A DNA stretch of 36,153 nucleotides from an uncultured Clostridia bacterium (GTDB lineage: Bacteria; Bacillota; Clostridia; TANB77; CAG-508): positions 1-36,153 of the forward strand of contig CAKOPZ010000015.1 in assembly GCA_934101145.1 (NCBI GenBank). The letters run 5' to 3'. Below the pieces are notes generated by a model. The model ran no database searches, had not been told where the DNA came from, and was given only the letters and a program-made list of their open reading frames with translations. The position numbers and the translations under genes were made by a program. Shown here in pieces: positions 8,859-16,941 of the stretch; the first letter of the stretch is position 1; every line of letters starts with the position of its first letter.

Positions 8859-10133
8859 ATGGAATATGTTACACAAACAATAAAACAAGGAATTAATTTA
8901 CATCTAGTAAATACTAAAAATTTTAAAACAAATTTATATGCTGCATTTATTGCAACTCCATTGAAAAAGGAAACAGTAACTTTAAATGCACTACTTACAG
9001 CCGTTCTTAGAAGAGGAACAAATACAATGAAGTCACAAGAAATAATCAGTAAAAAGCTTGAAGAAATGTATGGAGCAAGCTTTGACTGTGGCGTTGAGAA
9101 AACAGGCGATAATTATATAATCAAGTTTTATTTAGAAGCAATTAATGAAGAATTTTTACCACAAAAAGAAGAATTACAAGCAAAATGTTTAGATATTTTA
9201 TTTGATATAATATTTAATCCACTTATAGAAAATAACGGGTTTAAATCAGAATATGTTGATGGAGAAAAAAGAAATGTTAAGCAAATAATCGAATCGAAAA
9301 TAGATAATAAAGCAAGATATTCTTTAGATAGATGTATTGAAGAAATGTTTAAAGATAAACCTTATGGATTATATAAATTTGGTTATATAGAGGATTTAGA
9401 AAAAATTACACCTCAAAGTTTATATGAATACTACAAAGAGCTTATAAATACAGCTAAAATTGATATTTTCTGTTCTGGAGAAATTGATGATAATAAAACA
9501 ATTGAATGTGTAAAAAACAATGAAAAAATACAAAAACTAATGGAAAGAGAACCAAATTATATTGTAAATAACGAGGAAACCGAAAAAGTAGAAATTAAAG
9601 AAGAAAAGAAAATAGAAGATCATATGCAAGTTAATCAAGGAAAACTTGTAATAGGATTAACAGTAAATTCAAATGAGGAAGGTTCAAGATTTACAACATC
9701 ATTATATAATGCGATACTTGGAGGAGGAGCAAATTCAAAATTGTTCCAAAATGTAAGAGAAAAAGCAAGCCTTGCATATACGGCTTCTTCAAGTTATGTA
9801 AGACAAAAAAATAGTATTTTTATACGTTGCGGAATCGAAATAGAAAATTATGAAAAAGCACTAGATACAATAAAAAAACAATTAGAGGATATGAAAAATG
9901 GTGAATTTACACAAGAGGATATACAAAATGCAAAAAATTTAATAGTAGAATCTGTTAAAAGCATTCCAGCAGAGCAAGATACACAAATCAGTTATTACTA
10001 TGGTCAAGAATTATCAGATAAATTTACTACAATTGATGAATATGCTAAAAAAATAGAAGAACAAACAAAAGAACAAGTTGTAGAATTGGCTAAAAATATT
10101 GAAATAAATACAATTTATTTCTTAAGAGATTAG
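8859..10133 (+). CDS. yfmF: M16-family protein YfmF (inactive partner)
   Basis: A 424-residue M16 (insulinase/MPP-like) protein without the zinc-binding HxxEH motif. The corresponding region reads LRRGTNTMKSQEIISKKLEEMYGASFDC. The C-terminal half has the substrate-binding R/Y signature of M16B proteins (ILGGGANSKLFQNVREKASLAYTASSSY, residues about 288-315). In Firmicutes this inactive member is paired with the active YfmH, and the pair is annotated as associated with EF-P 5-aminopentanol modification. The next gene starts 12 bp downstream with a good ribosome binding site (AGGAGG), so both are one operon. No export signal is visible, in keeping with a cytoplasmic heterodimer. High confidence in family, lower in biological role. 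Confidence 0.9.
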   Translation: MEYVTQTIKQGINLHLVNTKNFKTNLYAAFIATPLKKETVTLNALLTAVLRRGTNTMKSQEIISKKLEEMYGASFDCGVEKTGDNYIIKFYLEAINEEFLPQKEELQAKCLDILFDIIFNPLIENNGFKSEYVDGEKRNVKQIIESKIDNKARYSLDRCIEEMFKDKPYGLYKFGYIEDLEKITPQSLYEYYKELINTAKIDIFCSGEIDDNKTIECVKNNEKIQKLMEREPNYIVNNEETEKVEIKEEKKIEDHMQVNQGKLVIGLTVNSNEEGSRFTTSLYNAILGGGANSKLFQNVREKASLAYTASSSYVRQKNSIFIRCGIEIENYEKALDTIKKQLEDMKNGEFTQEDIQNAKNLIVESVKSIPAEQDTQISYYYGQELSDKFTTIDEYAKKIEEQTKEQVVELAKNIEINTIYFLRD

Positions 10134-10145
10134 GAGGATGAACAT

Positions 10146-11432
10146 ATGAAAATAATAGAAAGCTCAAGAATAAAAGAAAAAGCTTATGTGGAGAAATTAG
10201 AAAATGGCTTAACAGTAATTATAATACCAAAAGCAAATACAAATAAAAAATATATAATGTGGGGAACTCATTTTGGCTCTATTGACAATCATTTTATTAT
10301 GCCTAAAACAGGCGAAGAAGTATATATTCCTGATGGAGTAGCTCACTTTTTAGAGCATAAAATGTTTGAACAAGAAAACGGAAAAAATAGTTTAGATGTA
10401 CTAATGGCACTTGGAATTGATGCAAATGCATATACTACAAATGACCATACAGCATACTTATTTGAGTGTTCAAATAAATTTTATGAAGGTTTAGATGAAC
10501 TTATGGATTATGTTCAACATCCATATTTTACAGATGAAAATGTTGAAAAGGAAAAGGGAATCATAGCACAAGAAATAAAAATGTATGATGATGATCCAGG
10601 TTGGAGAATGTATATAAATGCAATGGATTGTATGTATAAAAATAATCCTGTAAAGCTTGATATAGCTGGAACTGTAGAATCTATAAGCAAAATAACACCA
10701 GATGTTTTATATAAATGTTACAACACATTTTATAATCCATCAAACATGACAATGGTTGTGTGTGGAGAATTTGTGCCTGAAGATTTATTAGAAGAGATAA
10801 AGAAAAGAATAGTAAAAAAAGAACCACAAGGAGAAATAAAAAGAATATATCCACTAAAAGAAAGTAAAATAAATAAACAATATAAAGAAGACGAAATGGA
10901 AGTAAGCATGCCAATTTTTGCAATAGGCTATAAGGACAATGAAGAATTAAAAGAAAATAGAGAAAATATTGTAAAGAAACATATTGCAATTGAAATATTA
11001 TTAAACATGGCAATAGGAAAAAGTTCAGAATTATACAAGGAACTATACGAAAGTGGAGATCTTTTATCAGAGCCAGATTTGGATTATGAGTTTAGTGATG
11101 AATATGCACATGTTTTGATAACAGGACAATCTAAAAATCCAAAGAAAATATATGAAAAAATAAAAGAAACTTTTGAACAATACAAGAAAAATGGATTGGA
11201 TGAAGAACACTTTAATAGAATTCAAAGAAAAATATATGGAGATTATGTAGTAGAATATAATAGCGTTGGAGATATTGCAAGAATGTTTTTATCAGACAAA
11301 ATGAAACAAATTAACAGCTTTGACTATATAGAAGAATATTTCCAAGTTACAAAAGAATACACAGAAGATGTGTTAAAAAATGTATTTAAAACAGAGAATA
11401 TGATACTATCTGTAGTTAAATGCAAACAGTAA
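10146..11432 (+). CDS. yfmH: M16 zinc peptidase YfmH (active partner)
   Basis: A 428-residue M16 metallopeptidase. The inverted zinc motif HxxEH is present at residues 67-71 (HFLEH), with the third ligand E143 in GIIAQEIKMYDDDP, at the usual distance of about 76 residues. The C-terminal domain contains the non-catalytic M16 repeat (LLNMAIGKSSELYKELYESG, about 280-299). It follows yfmF by 12 bp, and the two presumably form a two-subunit M16B peptidase like MPP. Its length is normal. I see no terminator in the 75 bases after the stop codon; the next gene has its own promoter. Confidence 0.93.
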   Translation: MKIIESSRIKEKAYVEKLENGLTVIIIPKANTNKKYIMWGTHFGSIDNHFIMPKTGEEVYIPDGVAHFLEHKMFEQENGKNSLDVLMALGIDANAYTTNDHTAYLFECSNKFYEGLDELMDYVQHPYFTDENVEKEKGIIAQEIKMYDDDPGWRMYINAMDCMYKNNPVKLDIAGTVESISKITPDVLYKCYNTFYNPSNMTMVVCGEFVPEDLLEEIKKRIVKKEPQGEIKRIYPLKESKINKQYKEDEMEVSMPIFAIGYKDNEELKENRENIVKKHIAIEILLNMAIGKSSELYKELYESGDLLSEPDLDYEFSDEYAHVLITGQSKNPKKIYEKIKETFEQYKKNGLDEEHFNRIQRKIYGDYVVEYNSVGDIARMFLSDKMKQINSFDYIEEYFQVTKEYTEDVLKNVFKTENMILSVVKCKQ

Positions 11433-11507
11433 AAAAATAATGTAGAATTTTGTAGAAAAAAGCAATACGAAAATACGTCAAAAACCACTAAAATCAAGCA
11501 AAAACGA

Positions 11508-11536
11508 TTGACTAAAGTGTAAAAATATGGTATTTT
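11508..11536 (+). promoter_or_regulatory. Promoter of the Spo0E-like gene
   Basis: TTGACT (11508-11513), a 17-base spacer and TATTTT (11531-11536) lie about 48 bases upstream of the start codon at 11584. Confidence 0.6.
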
Positions 11537-11583
11537 AAAACTGTACTAAAGAAAAGAACACGAAAAAAAGGAGAGTGGTTTTT

Positions 11584-11799
11584 ATGTTAAATGATGAAAT
11601 TTGTAAATTAAGAGAAGAACTAAACAATAGTATTTTAAATGGACAAGACTATAGTATAACATATAAAATAAGTATCGAACTAGATGAGCTAATAGCAGAG
11701 TACTACAAAATCGAACTAGAGAGAAAAGAATTAGAACGAAGGAAAAGGATAGAAAAAGCAAAGGAAAAGAAGAAAGTTATATGTTATGCAAAAGATTAA
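11584..11799 (+). CDS. Spo0E-like aspartyl-phosphate phosphatase
   Basis: A 71-residue, mostly helical protein with the Spo0E-family signature SxxLDxLI (SIELDELIAEYYK, in the middle of the protein) after a first helix KLREELNNSILNG. Spo0E-type proteins dephosphorylate Spo0A-P or related receivers and so delay sporulation. The C-terminus is a long charged helix (ERRKRIEKAKEKKK). The frame could begin at a GTG at 11575, but AGGAG at 11569-11573 is one base from it and ten bases from the ATG at 11584, so the ATG is chosen. The gene has its own promoter and terminator and lies immediately upstream of the secretion locus. A direct target is not shown by the sequence. Confidence 0.8.
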   Translation: MLNDEICKLREELNNSILNGQDYSITYKISIELDELIAEYYKIELERKELERRKRIEKAKEKKKVICYAKD

Positions 11800-11832
11800 A
11801 AATAAACTAAAATAATGTAACAATAGAAATAG

Positions 11833-11868
11833 AAGCTATAAAGATAGAGGTCTTTATAGCTTTTATTG
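11833..11868 (+). terminator. Terminator of the Spo0E-like gene
   Basis: A perfect 12-bp stem (11833-11844 with 11851-11862) closes a 6-base loop and is followed by a short T-rich tail. It separates the Spo0E-like gene from the secretion locus. Confidence 0.82.
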
Positions 11869-11874
11869 CGTATA

Positions 11875-11912
11875 TTACAGAAATGTTACAAAAATATTAA
11901 ATTTTTGTAACA
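11875..11912 (+). repeat. Four 11-bp-phased TTACA boxes (site A)
   Basis: The boxes TTACA (11875), TTACA (11886), TTAAA (11897) and TAACA (11908) start exactly 11 bases apart. The last two overlap an inverted TGTAAC, so the block can also form a hairpin (AATGTTACAAAAA with TTTTTGTAACATT arms). The block ends 66 bases before the -35 of the pilin promoter. Direct repeats at one helical turn are typical operators of OmpR/PhoB-family response regulators; Bacillus PhoP boxes have the TT(A/C/T)A(C/T)A form. The regulator is inferred, the periodicity is seen. Confidence 0.7.
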
Positions 11913-11978
11913 TTATTAAAAAACAAGCAAAAATATGATATATTAATAAAAATATATGCACTAATTATGCAGAAAAAG

Positions 11979-12007
11979 TTGAAAAACTAAAAAAAATACA
12001 TTATAAT
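11979..12007 (+). promoter_or_regulatory. Promoter of the pilin cluster
   Basis: TTGAAA (11979-11984), a 17-base spacer and a perfect TATAAT (12002-12007) lie just before the first pilin gene. The predicted transcript start, near 12014, leaves the ribosome binding site GAGGTG (12017-12022) close to the 5' end. Confidence 0.75.
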
Positions 12008-12028
12008 AATATAAATGAGGTGCTTAAA

Positions 12029-12397
12029 ATGGAAAAAAATAAGAAAATAGCATTAGCATTAATTATACTAATTGCAACAATAACATTTGCACTAATACCA
12101 ACATTTGCAAATGCTACGATTAATCCAAATGATTATAAACCATCTAATCCAAGCAGTGGAGATGTGAGTACAATAACCCAAATTGTAAATCCAATTATAG
12201 AAGTAATAAAAATAGTTGGAGTTATAGTTGCTGTTGTGTGTATTATACTACTTGGAGTGAACTATATGGCAGGTTCAGTAAATGAGAAAGCAGAATTTAA
12301 AAAAAGTATGATACCTTATTTAATAGGAGCGATACTATCGGTTAGCATTACCAAAATATTGGGAGTTATTATAAAAGTGGTTACAAATATAAAGTGA
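12029..12397 (+). CDS. Type IV secretion pilin 1 (VirB2/TrbC-like)
   Basis: A small membrane protein of about 122 residues with a cleavable signal peptide (hydrophobic IALALIILIATITFALI, then TFANA). After a Pro/Ser/Asn-rich linker come two hydrophobic helices split by a short charged loop (NEKAEFKKSMIPYLIGA). This is the hairpin architecture of VirB2/TrbC-type pilins, and the GSxxEKAExKKxxIPYLxGA loop is shared with the third paralogue downstream. The start is placed at ATG 12029, because the upstream in-frame GTG at 12020 is part of the GAGGTG ribosome binding site. It is the first of three pilin genes driven by a consensus promoter. Such pilins build the surface conduit or pilus of a type IV secretion system. 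Confidence 0.85.
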   Translation: MEKNKKIALALIILIATITFALIPTFANATINPNDYKPSNPSSGDVSTITQIVNPIIEVIKIVGVIVAVVCIILLGVNYMAGSVNEKAEFKKSMIPYLIGAILSVSITKILGVIIKVVTNIK

Positions 12398-12442
12398 AAA
12401 TAGACAATAATTATTATATATTGTATAATGAAAGAGGAGATT

Positions 12443-12850
12443 ATGAATAAAAAATTTAAAATTATATGTATTGGATTAATGGTACTAATGTATCTACTAA
12501 TTTTTTCACAAAATATTTATGCTGCAACATCCATAGGGGATATATTTAAAAAAGCAGATGATTTTGTGAAGCAAGGACAAGGAACAAGTACAAGTGGTGA
12601 AACGTTAAATGAGAATACAATAAAGAATATGTCTAATATGTTATATAATACTTTACTTATTTTGGGAGTGGTATTGGCAGTTATAATAGGAATGATTTTA
12701 GGTATTAAGCTTATGACAGGAAGTATTAGTGAGCAAGCTAAAGTAAAAGAAAGTTTAATAGCGTATGTGGCAGGATGTATAGTTGTATTTGGAGCATTTG
12801 TTATATGGAAATTAATTGTTATGGTACTTCAAAGTGCACCTAGTGCATAA
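12443..12850 (+). CDS. Type IV secretion pilin 2 (VirB2/TrbC-like)
   Basis: A second, more diverged pilin-like protein of about 135 residues. It has a signal peptide (IICIGLMVLMYLLIF, then NIYA), a longer soluble spacer (GDIFKKADDFVKQGQG...NENTIKNMSNM) and two hydrophobic helices around the loop TGSISEQAKVKESLIAYVAG. That loop aligns with the GS(V/A)(N/S)EKAExKK loop of its neighbours. The first in-frame ATG, at 12428, precedes the GAGGAG ribosome binding site (12434-12439), so ATG 12443 is the start. It may be a minor or structurally distinct pilin, because it carries the N-terminal spacer and lacks the EYKK/EFKK tract. Confidence 0.82.
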   Translation: MNKKFKIICIGLMVLMYLLIFSQNIYAATSIGDIFKKADDFVKQGQGTSTSGETLNENTIKNMSNMLYNTLLILGVVLAVIIGMILGIKLMTGSISEQAKVKESLIAYVAGCIVVFGAFVIWKLIVMVLQSAPSA

Positions 12851-12926
12851 ATTATATATGTTTTTAAAATTATCTTTAAAAAAGATATTTAAAATAAAAA
12901 AGCTAGAAATAAAAGGAGGGAAATAT

Positions 12927-13295
12927 ATGAATAAAACCTTAAAAATAGTTAGCACTTTATTGATTGCTGTTTTATTGACGGTTACACTTTCTAATGGTGT
13001 AATGGCAATGAATCCTGCTTCAATCGCATCTGGATTAACAGGTACAAATACACCTGCACAAGGTTCTGTTACTAGTATAGGTAACCAAATTATTGGAATT
13101 ATAACGACTGTAGGAGTTGTTGTAGCTGTTGTAGTATTATTAATATTAGGTATAAAATACATGATGGGAAGTGCTTCTGAAAAAGCAGAATACAAAAAAA
13201 CAATGATACCATATTTAGTTGGTGCTGTATTAATTTTTGGAGCTTCAGCAATTACAAAAGTAGTAATATCAATAGGTGCTGGAATAAAAACATAA
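12927..13295 (+). CDS. Type IV secretion pilin 3 (VirB2/TrbC-like)
   Basis: A third pilin paralogue of 122 residues. A signal peptide (STLLIAVLLTVTL, then GVMA) leads into a short Thr/Gly-rich region and two hydrophobic helices separated by GSASEKAEYKKTMIPYLVGA. This loop is nearly the same as in pilin 1, indicating duplication. The open frame extends back to 12816, but ATG 12927 is directly preceded by AAAAGGAGGG, and the upstream part overlaps pilin 2 and has no signal for translation. Four phased TTACA boxes and then a strong terminator follow, so the three pilin genes form a separate transcript from the rest of the machine. Confidence 0.86.
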   Translation: MNKTLKIVSTLLIAVLLTVTLSNGVMAMNPASIASGLTGTNTPAQGSVTSIGNQIIGIITTVGVVVAVVVLLILGIKYMMGSASEKAEYKKTMIPYLVGAVLIFGASAITKVVISIGAGIKT

Positions 13296-13300
13296 AAATA

Positions 13301-13338
13301 TTACAGAAATATTACAAGAATATTACAAAAATATTAAA
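13301..13338 (+). repeat. Four 11-bp-phased TTACA boxes (site B)
   Basis: TTACA at 13301, 13312 and 13323 and TTAAA at 13334 start exactly 11 bases apart within repeats of AATATTACARA. The cluster lies between the third pilin stop codon and its terminator, about 55 bases upstream of the extended -10 promoter for prgI. The unit sequence and spacing match sites A and C. Confidence 0.75.
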
Positions 13339-13364
13339 AAGTGCATTTTTATGCACTTTTTTTT
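13336..13364 (+). terminator. Terminator of the pilin transcript
   Basis: An 11-bp perfect stem (13336-13346 with 13351-13361; GTGCAT/ATGCAC core) closes a TTTT loop and ends in a run of eight T residues. It uncouples the pilin genes from the prgI operon. Confidence 0.9.
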
Positions 13365-13392
13365 ATTTTTTATATCATTTTTCTTTTTTTTT

Positions 13393-13401
13393 TGCTATAA
13401 T
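13393..13401 (+). promoter_or_regulatory. TGn-extended -10 promoter of the prgI operon
   Basis: TGCTATAAT (13393-13401) is a consensus extended -10 element about 37 bases before the prgI start. The -35 region (near 13373) is poor, as is usual for this promoter class or for promoters that need an activator. Phased boxes (site B) lie upstream. Confidence 0.65.
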
Positions 13402-13438
13402 ATATCATAGGTATAACTATATACAAAGGAGGACTTAT

Positions 13439-13786
13439 ATGGGAACATATAATTTACCAAGAAGTGTAAAAGGTGAAGGAAGAATATTATTTATATTTAC
13501 TGGCAAAAGTATGATGTACACAGTGATATCTGGTGGAATAGGACTGATATTTTATTTTTTATTGTCGCTATTTAACTTGAGATTAGTAGGAATTTGTATT
13601 GTAGCCATATTGGCATTAATAGGATTTCTTATAGGAACACTAAAAGTACCAGATATAACAAAATTTGAATTTACAAGAAAAACAGGTGGAGAAAATTTAG
13701 ACGATGTTATAAAAAGAGCAATAAATTTCAAGACGAGAGGGAAAAAAATATATATCTACAAAGGAGGAAGGGATAATGTTGAATAA
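13439..13786 (+). CDS. prgI: PrgI family type IV secretion protein (VirB3-like)
   Basis: A 115-residue inner-membrane protein. It has the N-terminal PrgI-type signature TYNLPRSVKGEGRILFIFTGKS, two closely spaced transmembrane helices (about residues 28-47 and 50-68) and a cytoplasmic tail (KVPDITKFEFTRKTGGENLDDVIKRAI). PrgI proteins take the place of VirB3 in Gram-positive systems such as pCF10 and are almost always encoded directly upstream of VirB4. Here the stop overlaps the start of the VirB4 N-domain-like gene by 11 bp. AGGAGG precedes the ATG. Family assignment is strong; the symbol follows the family name. Confidence 0.88.
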   Translation: MGTYNLPRSVKGEGRILFIFTGKSMMYTVISGGIGLIFYFLLSLFNLRLVGICIVAILALIGFLIGTLKVPDITKFEFTRKTGGENLDDVIKRAINFKTRGKKIYIYKGGRDNVE

Positions 13787-14999
13787 TATTAATATGTTAA
13801 CAACAATACTTACAATTGTAATTGTAGCAATAGTTGTTTTGATTGCAATATTGGCAATGGTATATGTTGCATCTAAAAATAAAAAAGAGAAGAAAGAAAA
13901 TATAGAGATTAAAGATAATTCAAATGAAATAGTAGAAAAATCCAAAACTTTTTCTGTAGAATCAGTATTTAATTTTATGGAATTTGATAAGATAGAAGAC
14001 AACATGATTGTTCAGAAAAAGGGAAATAAATTTGTAATGGTTGTTGAATGCCAAGGAATTAACTATGACTTGATGTCAGAAGTAGAAAAAAATGGAGTTG
14101 AAGAGGGATTTATTCAATTTTTAAATACAATAAGGTATCCTATTCAAATATATACACAAACAAGGACCATTAATCTTGAAGGAAGTATACAAACATATAA
14201 GAATAAAGTAAAAGCCATAGAGGACACATTGGAAAAACAAGAAATACAATATAAAGGAATGGTTAGTTCAGGACAATATACAAAGGAACAATTAGATAAA
14301 GCATATTATACACTTACAAAGCAAAGAAACTTAGCTGAGTATGGAAAAGATATAATATATAATACAGAGAGAATGAGCTTAAATAAAAATGTTTTAAATA
14401 AAAAATACTATGTTATTATACCATATTATCCAGAGGATACTGAACAAATGGATTTTGACAAACAAGAAATACAAAACATGGCATTTTCTGAATTATATAC
14501 AAGGTGTCAGTCAGTTTTGAGAACTTTAGCAGTATGCGGAATAAATGGAAGAATTTTAAATTCAAATGATTTGATAGACTTATTGTATGTTGCATATAAC
14601 AGAGATGAACAGGAAACATTTGGACTAGACAAGGCAATGCAAGCGGGATATGATGAACTTTATTCTACTGCGCCAGATGTGCTTGATAAAAAAATGAAGG
14701 CGTTAGATGATAAAATAGAACAGGAAGCCTTTAAAATGGCAAATTCTACAGTTTTTGAAGCTAAGTCTGAAAAACAAAAAAAATTAAAACAAAAAGAAGA
14801 AAACAAAGAAGATTTAATAGAAAAAATGGCAAAATTAATAATTGCACAAAATAGTGCTACAATTGGAAGAGATGTAGCTACAGAGGCACAAAATAAGATT
14901 GACAAAGAAAGTGCAAAAAGAAAAATGAAAGAAGAAGGAGGTACTAAAGAAAATGTTCAAGAAAAAACAAAGAGAAGAAGAACATCAAAGACAGCTTAA
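13776..14999 (+). CDS. VirB4 N-terminal-domain-like protein, membrane anchored
   Basis: A 407-residue protein with one N-terminal transmembrane helix (about residues 9-31). The soluble region resembles the N-terminal, non-ATPase domain of VirB4/TraC proteins: GFIQFLNTIRYPIQIYTQTR, a YYVIIPYYPED strand, and LAVCGINGRILNSNDLIDLLYVAYNRDE near residues 250-280. There is no Walker A. The last 90 residues form a Lys/Glu-rich helix ending in TKRRRTSKTA. It lies between prgI and virB4 and overlaps the latter by 47 bp in another frame. I considered a frameshifted single VirB4, but the ATPase gene has its own ribosome binding site and its own N-domain. It therefore looks like a separate scaffold or adaptor for the ATPase; its function is inferred. 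Confidence 0.7.
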   Translation: MLNNINMLTTILTIVIVAIVVLIAILAMVYVASKNKKEKKENIEIKDNSNEIVEKSKTFSVESVFNFMEFDKIEDNMIVQKKGNKFVMVVECQGINYDLMSEVEKNGVEEGFIQFLNTIRYPIQIYTQTRTINLEGSIQTYKNKVKAIEDTLEKQEIQYKGMVSSGQYTKEQLDKAYYTLTKQRNLAEYGKDIIYNTERMSLNKNVLNKKYYVIIPYYPEDTEQMDFDKQEIQNMAFSELYTRCQSVLRTLAVCGINGRILNSNDLIDLLYVAYNRDEQETFGLDKAMQAGYDELYSTAPDVLDKKMKALDDKIEQEAFKMANSTVFEAKSEKQKKLKQKEENKEDLIEKMAKLIIAQNSATIGRDVATEAQNKIDKESAKRKMKEEGGTKENVQEKTKRRRTSKTA

Positions 15000-16932
15000 T
15001 GATTATACGAGACCAGATGAATATGAAATTTTAAAAAAGAAAACTGTAAAAGAATTAATCGCTCCTTCAGGAATAGATGCAACTAATATTGATCATTTGG
15101 AAATAATATCAAATGTTACAAGATATGCAAGAAGCTTTTTTGTATCAACACTTCCAAGAATGTGTACTTTTCCAGAATTATTTAGAGATATGTATCTTTT
15201 TGGAGATATTAATACATCAATATACATAAATCCAATAGCAGAATCTAAGTCACAAAATGAGTTAAATAGAGTTATTAATGAATTAGAGACGGAGAGAATT
15301 GTTGCTGCAGATAGAGGCAATATAAATAGAGAGAGCACATTAGGACAAAAAAGATTAGAAGCTGAACAATTAAGAGATGAAATCGCTGCAGGATATAATA
15401 AGCTTTATGAAGCATCTATTATTTCTACATTGTTTGCATATAGTTTAGATGATTTGAACAGATACACAAAATTATTATCAACAGAAATGTCAAAATCATT
15501 GGTAGGAATTAAAAGCGCATGGGGAATTCAAGAAGAAGCATTTAAATCTAATTTGCCACTAATGGAAGATAAGGTTAGAAAGACTCATACATTTGATCGT
15601 AGATCTATGGGAACAGTATTTCCATTTACAACATCAGAGGTTGGACATCCTACAGGAGTGCCTTTAGGAATCAATAAACAAACAGGAGTACCAATTTTGT
15701 TTGATAATTTTCACAGCTCACTTACAAATTACAATATGGTTATATTTGCTAAATCTGGTGCTGGTAAATCAGTTACAATGAAAACATTAATTTCTAGATC
15801 AGCAGTTCTTATGGGAATACAAAGTTTGGCTTTGGATGCAGAAGGTGAGTATAGTATTGTTGCTGAAAGTTTGGGAGGAATAAATGTAGTTATTAGTCCA
15901 AACTCAAAAACAGTTATTAATATATTTGATATTGAAACAGAAATAATAAAAGATGAAATAACAGGTAGGGATAGATTAGTTCTTAATGTTGAAAATAAGG
16001 TTGAGGATGTTACGCAAGCTTTACTTACAATGGCTAGAGGTAGTACAAGAAGTGATGAAGTAAATGAGCTTACAAAACAAATTATTGCAGAGTCAGTTGC
16101 AGAGGAATATGCAGCAAGAGGAATCAATAATAATCCAAATAGTTTATATGAGTCATCTTCGGGTAATGCATTAAATCCTAATATGCTTGGTAGAAAGAAA
16201 AAAGAGATGCCAACAATTGGATCTTGGTACAAAAGGATACAAGGCAAAGCAGCAGAAAATACAAATGCCGATTATAACTTCCATTACAGCTACTTATTAA
16301 AAGTTATGAAACAATACATTAGAGAGTATGACGGTCAAATGGCTTATTTTGATGGGCAATCAACATTTGACTTGTTAGAAGGTACGTTATTTATAAACCT
16401 TGATATATCACAGCTTGAAGAAAAATTTGCAAGACCACTTGCTCAACAAATTTTGCTTGAATGGATTTGGGAAAAATATGTAAAGAAAAATAGTGAAGAT
16501 AGAAATAGAGCAGCAAAAAAGAGAGTGCTTGTTGATGAGGCTTGGATGTTACTTCCATACCCAGAGGCAGTAGACTTTTTAAATACAATGGCACGTCGTG
16601 CAAGAAAAAGAAATGTTTCACTTGCAATAATTTCTCAAAGATTCCAAGATTTCTATGAAAAACCAGAAGCACAAGCGGTTTTAACATCTTCAGATACAAA
16701 ACTATTTTTAGCACAAGATAAATCGGAGATACAATATTTAAAAGAAGTATTTAAATTAAGTGAAGGAGAAGCAGATTTTTTGGTAACTTGTTTAAAAGGA
16801 GAAGGACTTTTAAAAGTTGGAGCAGATAGTGCGATTATTCAAATAAATCCGACAAGAAAAGAATTTGAATTTGTTGAAACAAATTTAAATAAATTAGTAC
16901 AAAAAGGAAAAAAACAATATGCAAATTATTAG
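14953..16932 (+). CDS. virB4: VirB4-type secretion ATPase
   Basis: A 659-residue AAA-type ATPase that powers pilus assembly and substrate transfer in type IV secretion. The N-terminal 230 residues are the VirB4 N-domain (RSFFVSTLPRMCTFPELFRDMY, then a long coiled segment near 100-150). Residues 230-640 are the RecA-like motor, with Walker A FAKSGAGKS (K272), the DAEGEY motif (295-300), Walker B RVLVDEAW (524-531) and the downstream RRARKRNVSLAIISQRFQDF. The position and order (after PrgI) and the DAEGEY motif indicate VirB4 rather than the coupling protein VirD4, and no second ATPase of the VirD4 type is visible in the window. Its ribosome binding site, AGGAGG (about 14936), lies inside the preceding gene. 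Confidence 0.95.
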   Translation: MFKKKQREEEHQRQLNDYTRPDEYEILKKKTVKELIAPSGIDATNIDHLEIISNVTRYARSFFVSTLPRMCTFPELFRDMYLFGDINTSIYINPIAESKSQNELNRVINELETERIVAADRGNINRESTLGQKRLEAEQLRDEIAAGYNKLYEASIISTLFAYSLDDLNRYTKLLSTEMSKSLVGIKSAWGIQEEAFKSNLPLMEDKVRKTHTFDRRSMGTVFPFTTSEVGHPTGVPLGINKQTGVPILFDNFHSSLTNYNMVIFAKSGAGKSVTMKTLISRSAVLMGIQSLALDAEGEYSIVAESLGGINVVISPNSKTVINIFDIETEIIKDEITGRDRLVLNVENKVEDVTQALLTMARGSTRSDEVNELTKQIIAESVAEEYAARGINNNPNSLYESSSGNALNPNMLGRKKKEMPTIGSWYKRIQGKAAENTNADYNFHYSYLLKVMKQYIREYDGQMAYFDGQSTFDLLEGTLFINLDISQLEEKFARPLAQQILLEWIWEKYVKKNSEDRNRAAKKRVLVDEAWMLLPYPEAVDFLNTMARRARKRNVSLAIISQRFQDFYEKPEAQAVLTSSDTKLFLAQDKSEIQYLKEVFKLSEGEADFLVTCLKGEGLLKVGADSAIIQINPTRKEFEFVETNLNKLVQKGKKQYANY

Positions 16933-16941
16933 GGGGATTAT

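Noticed and set aside
12816..12926. Upstream extension of the third pilin
   Set aside because: It overlaps pilin 2, lacks a ribosome binding site, and would place the signal peptide internally. AGGAGGG directly precedes ATG 12927.
11875..13338. Short phased repeats as a CRISPR array
   Set aside because: The units are only 5-9 bases with 11-bp periodicity and have no spacers; no cas genes are present.
13776..16932. VirB4 split by a frameshift into 407- and 659-residue parts
   Set aside because: The downstream protein has its own start, ribosome binding site and complete N-domain. The upstream protein ends in a long charged tail unlike a cut domain.
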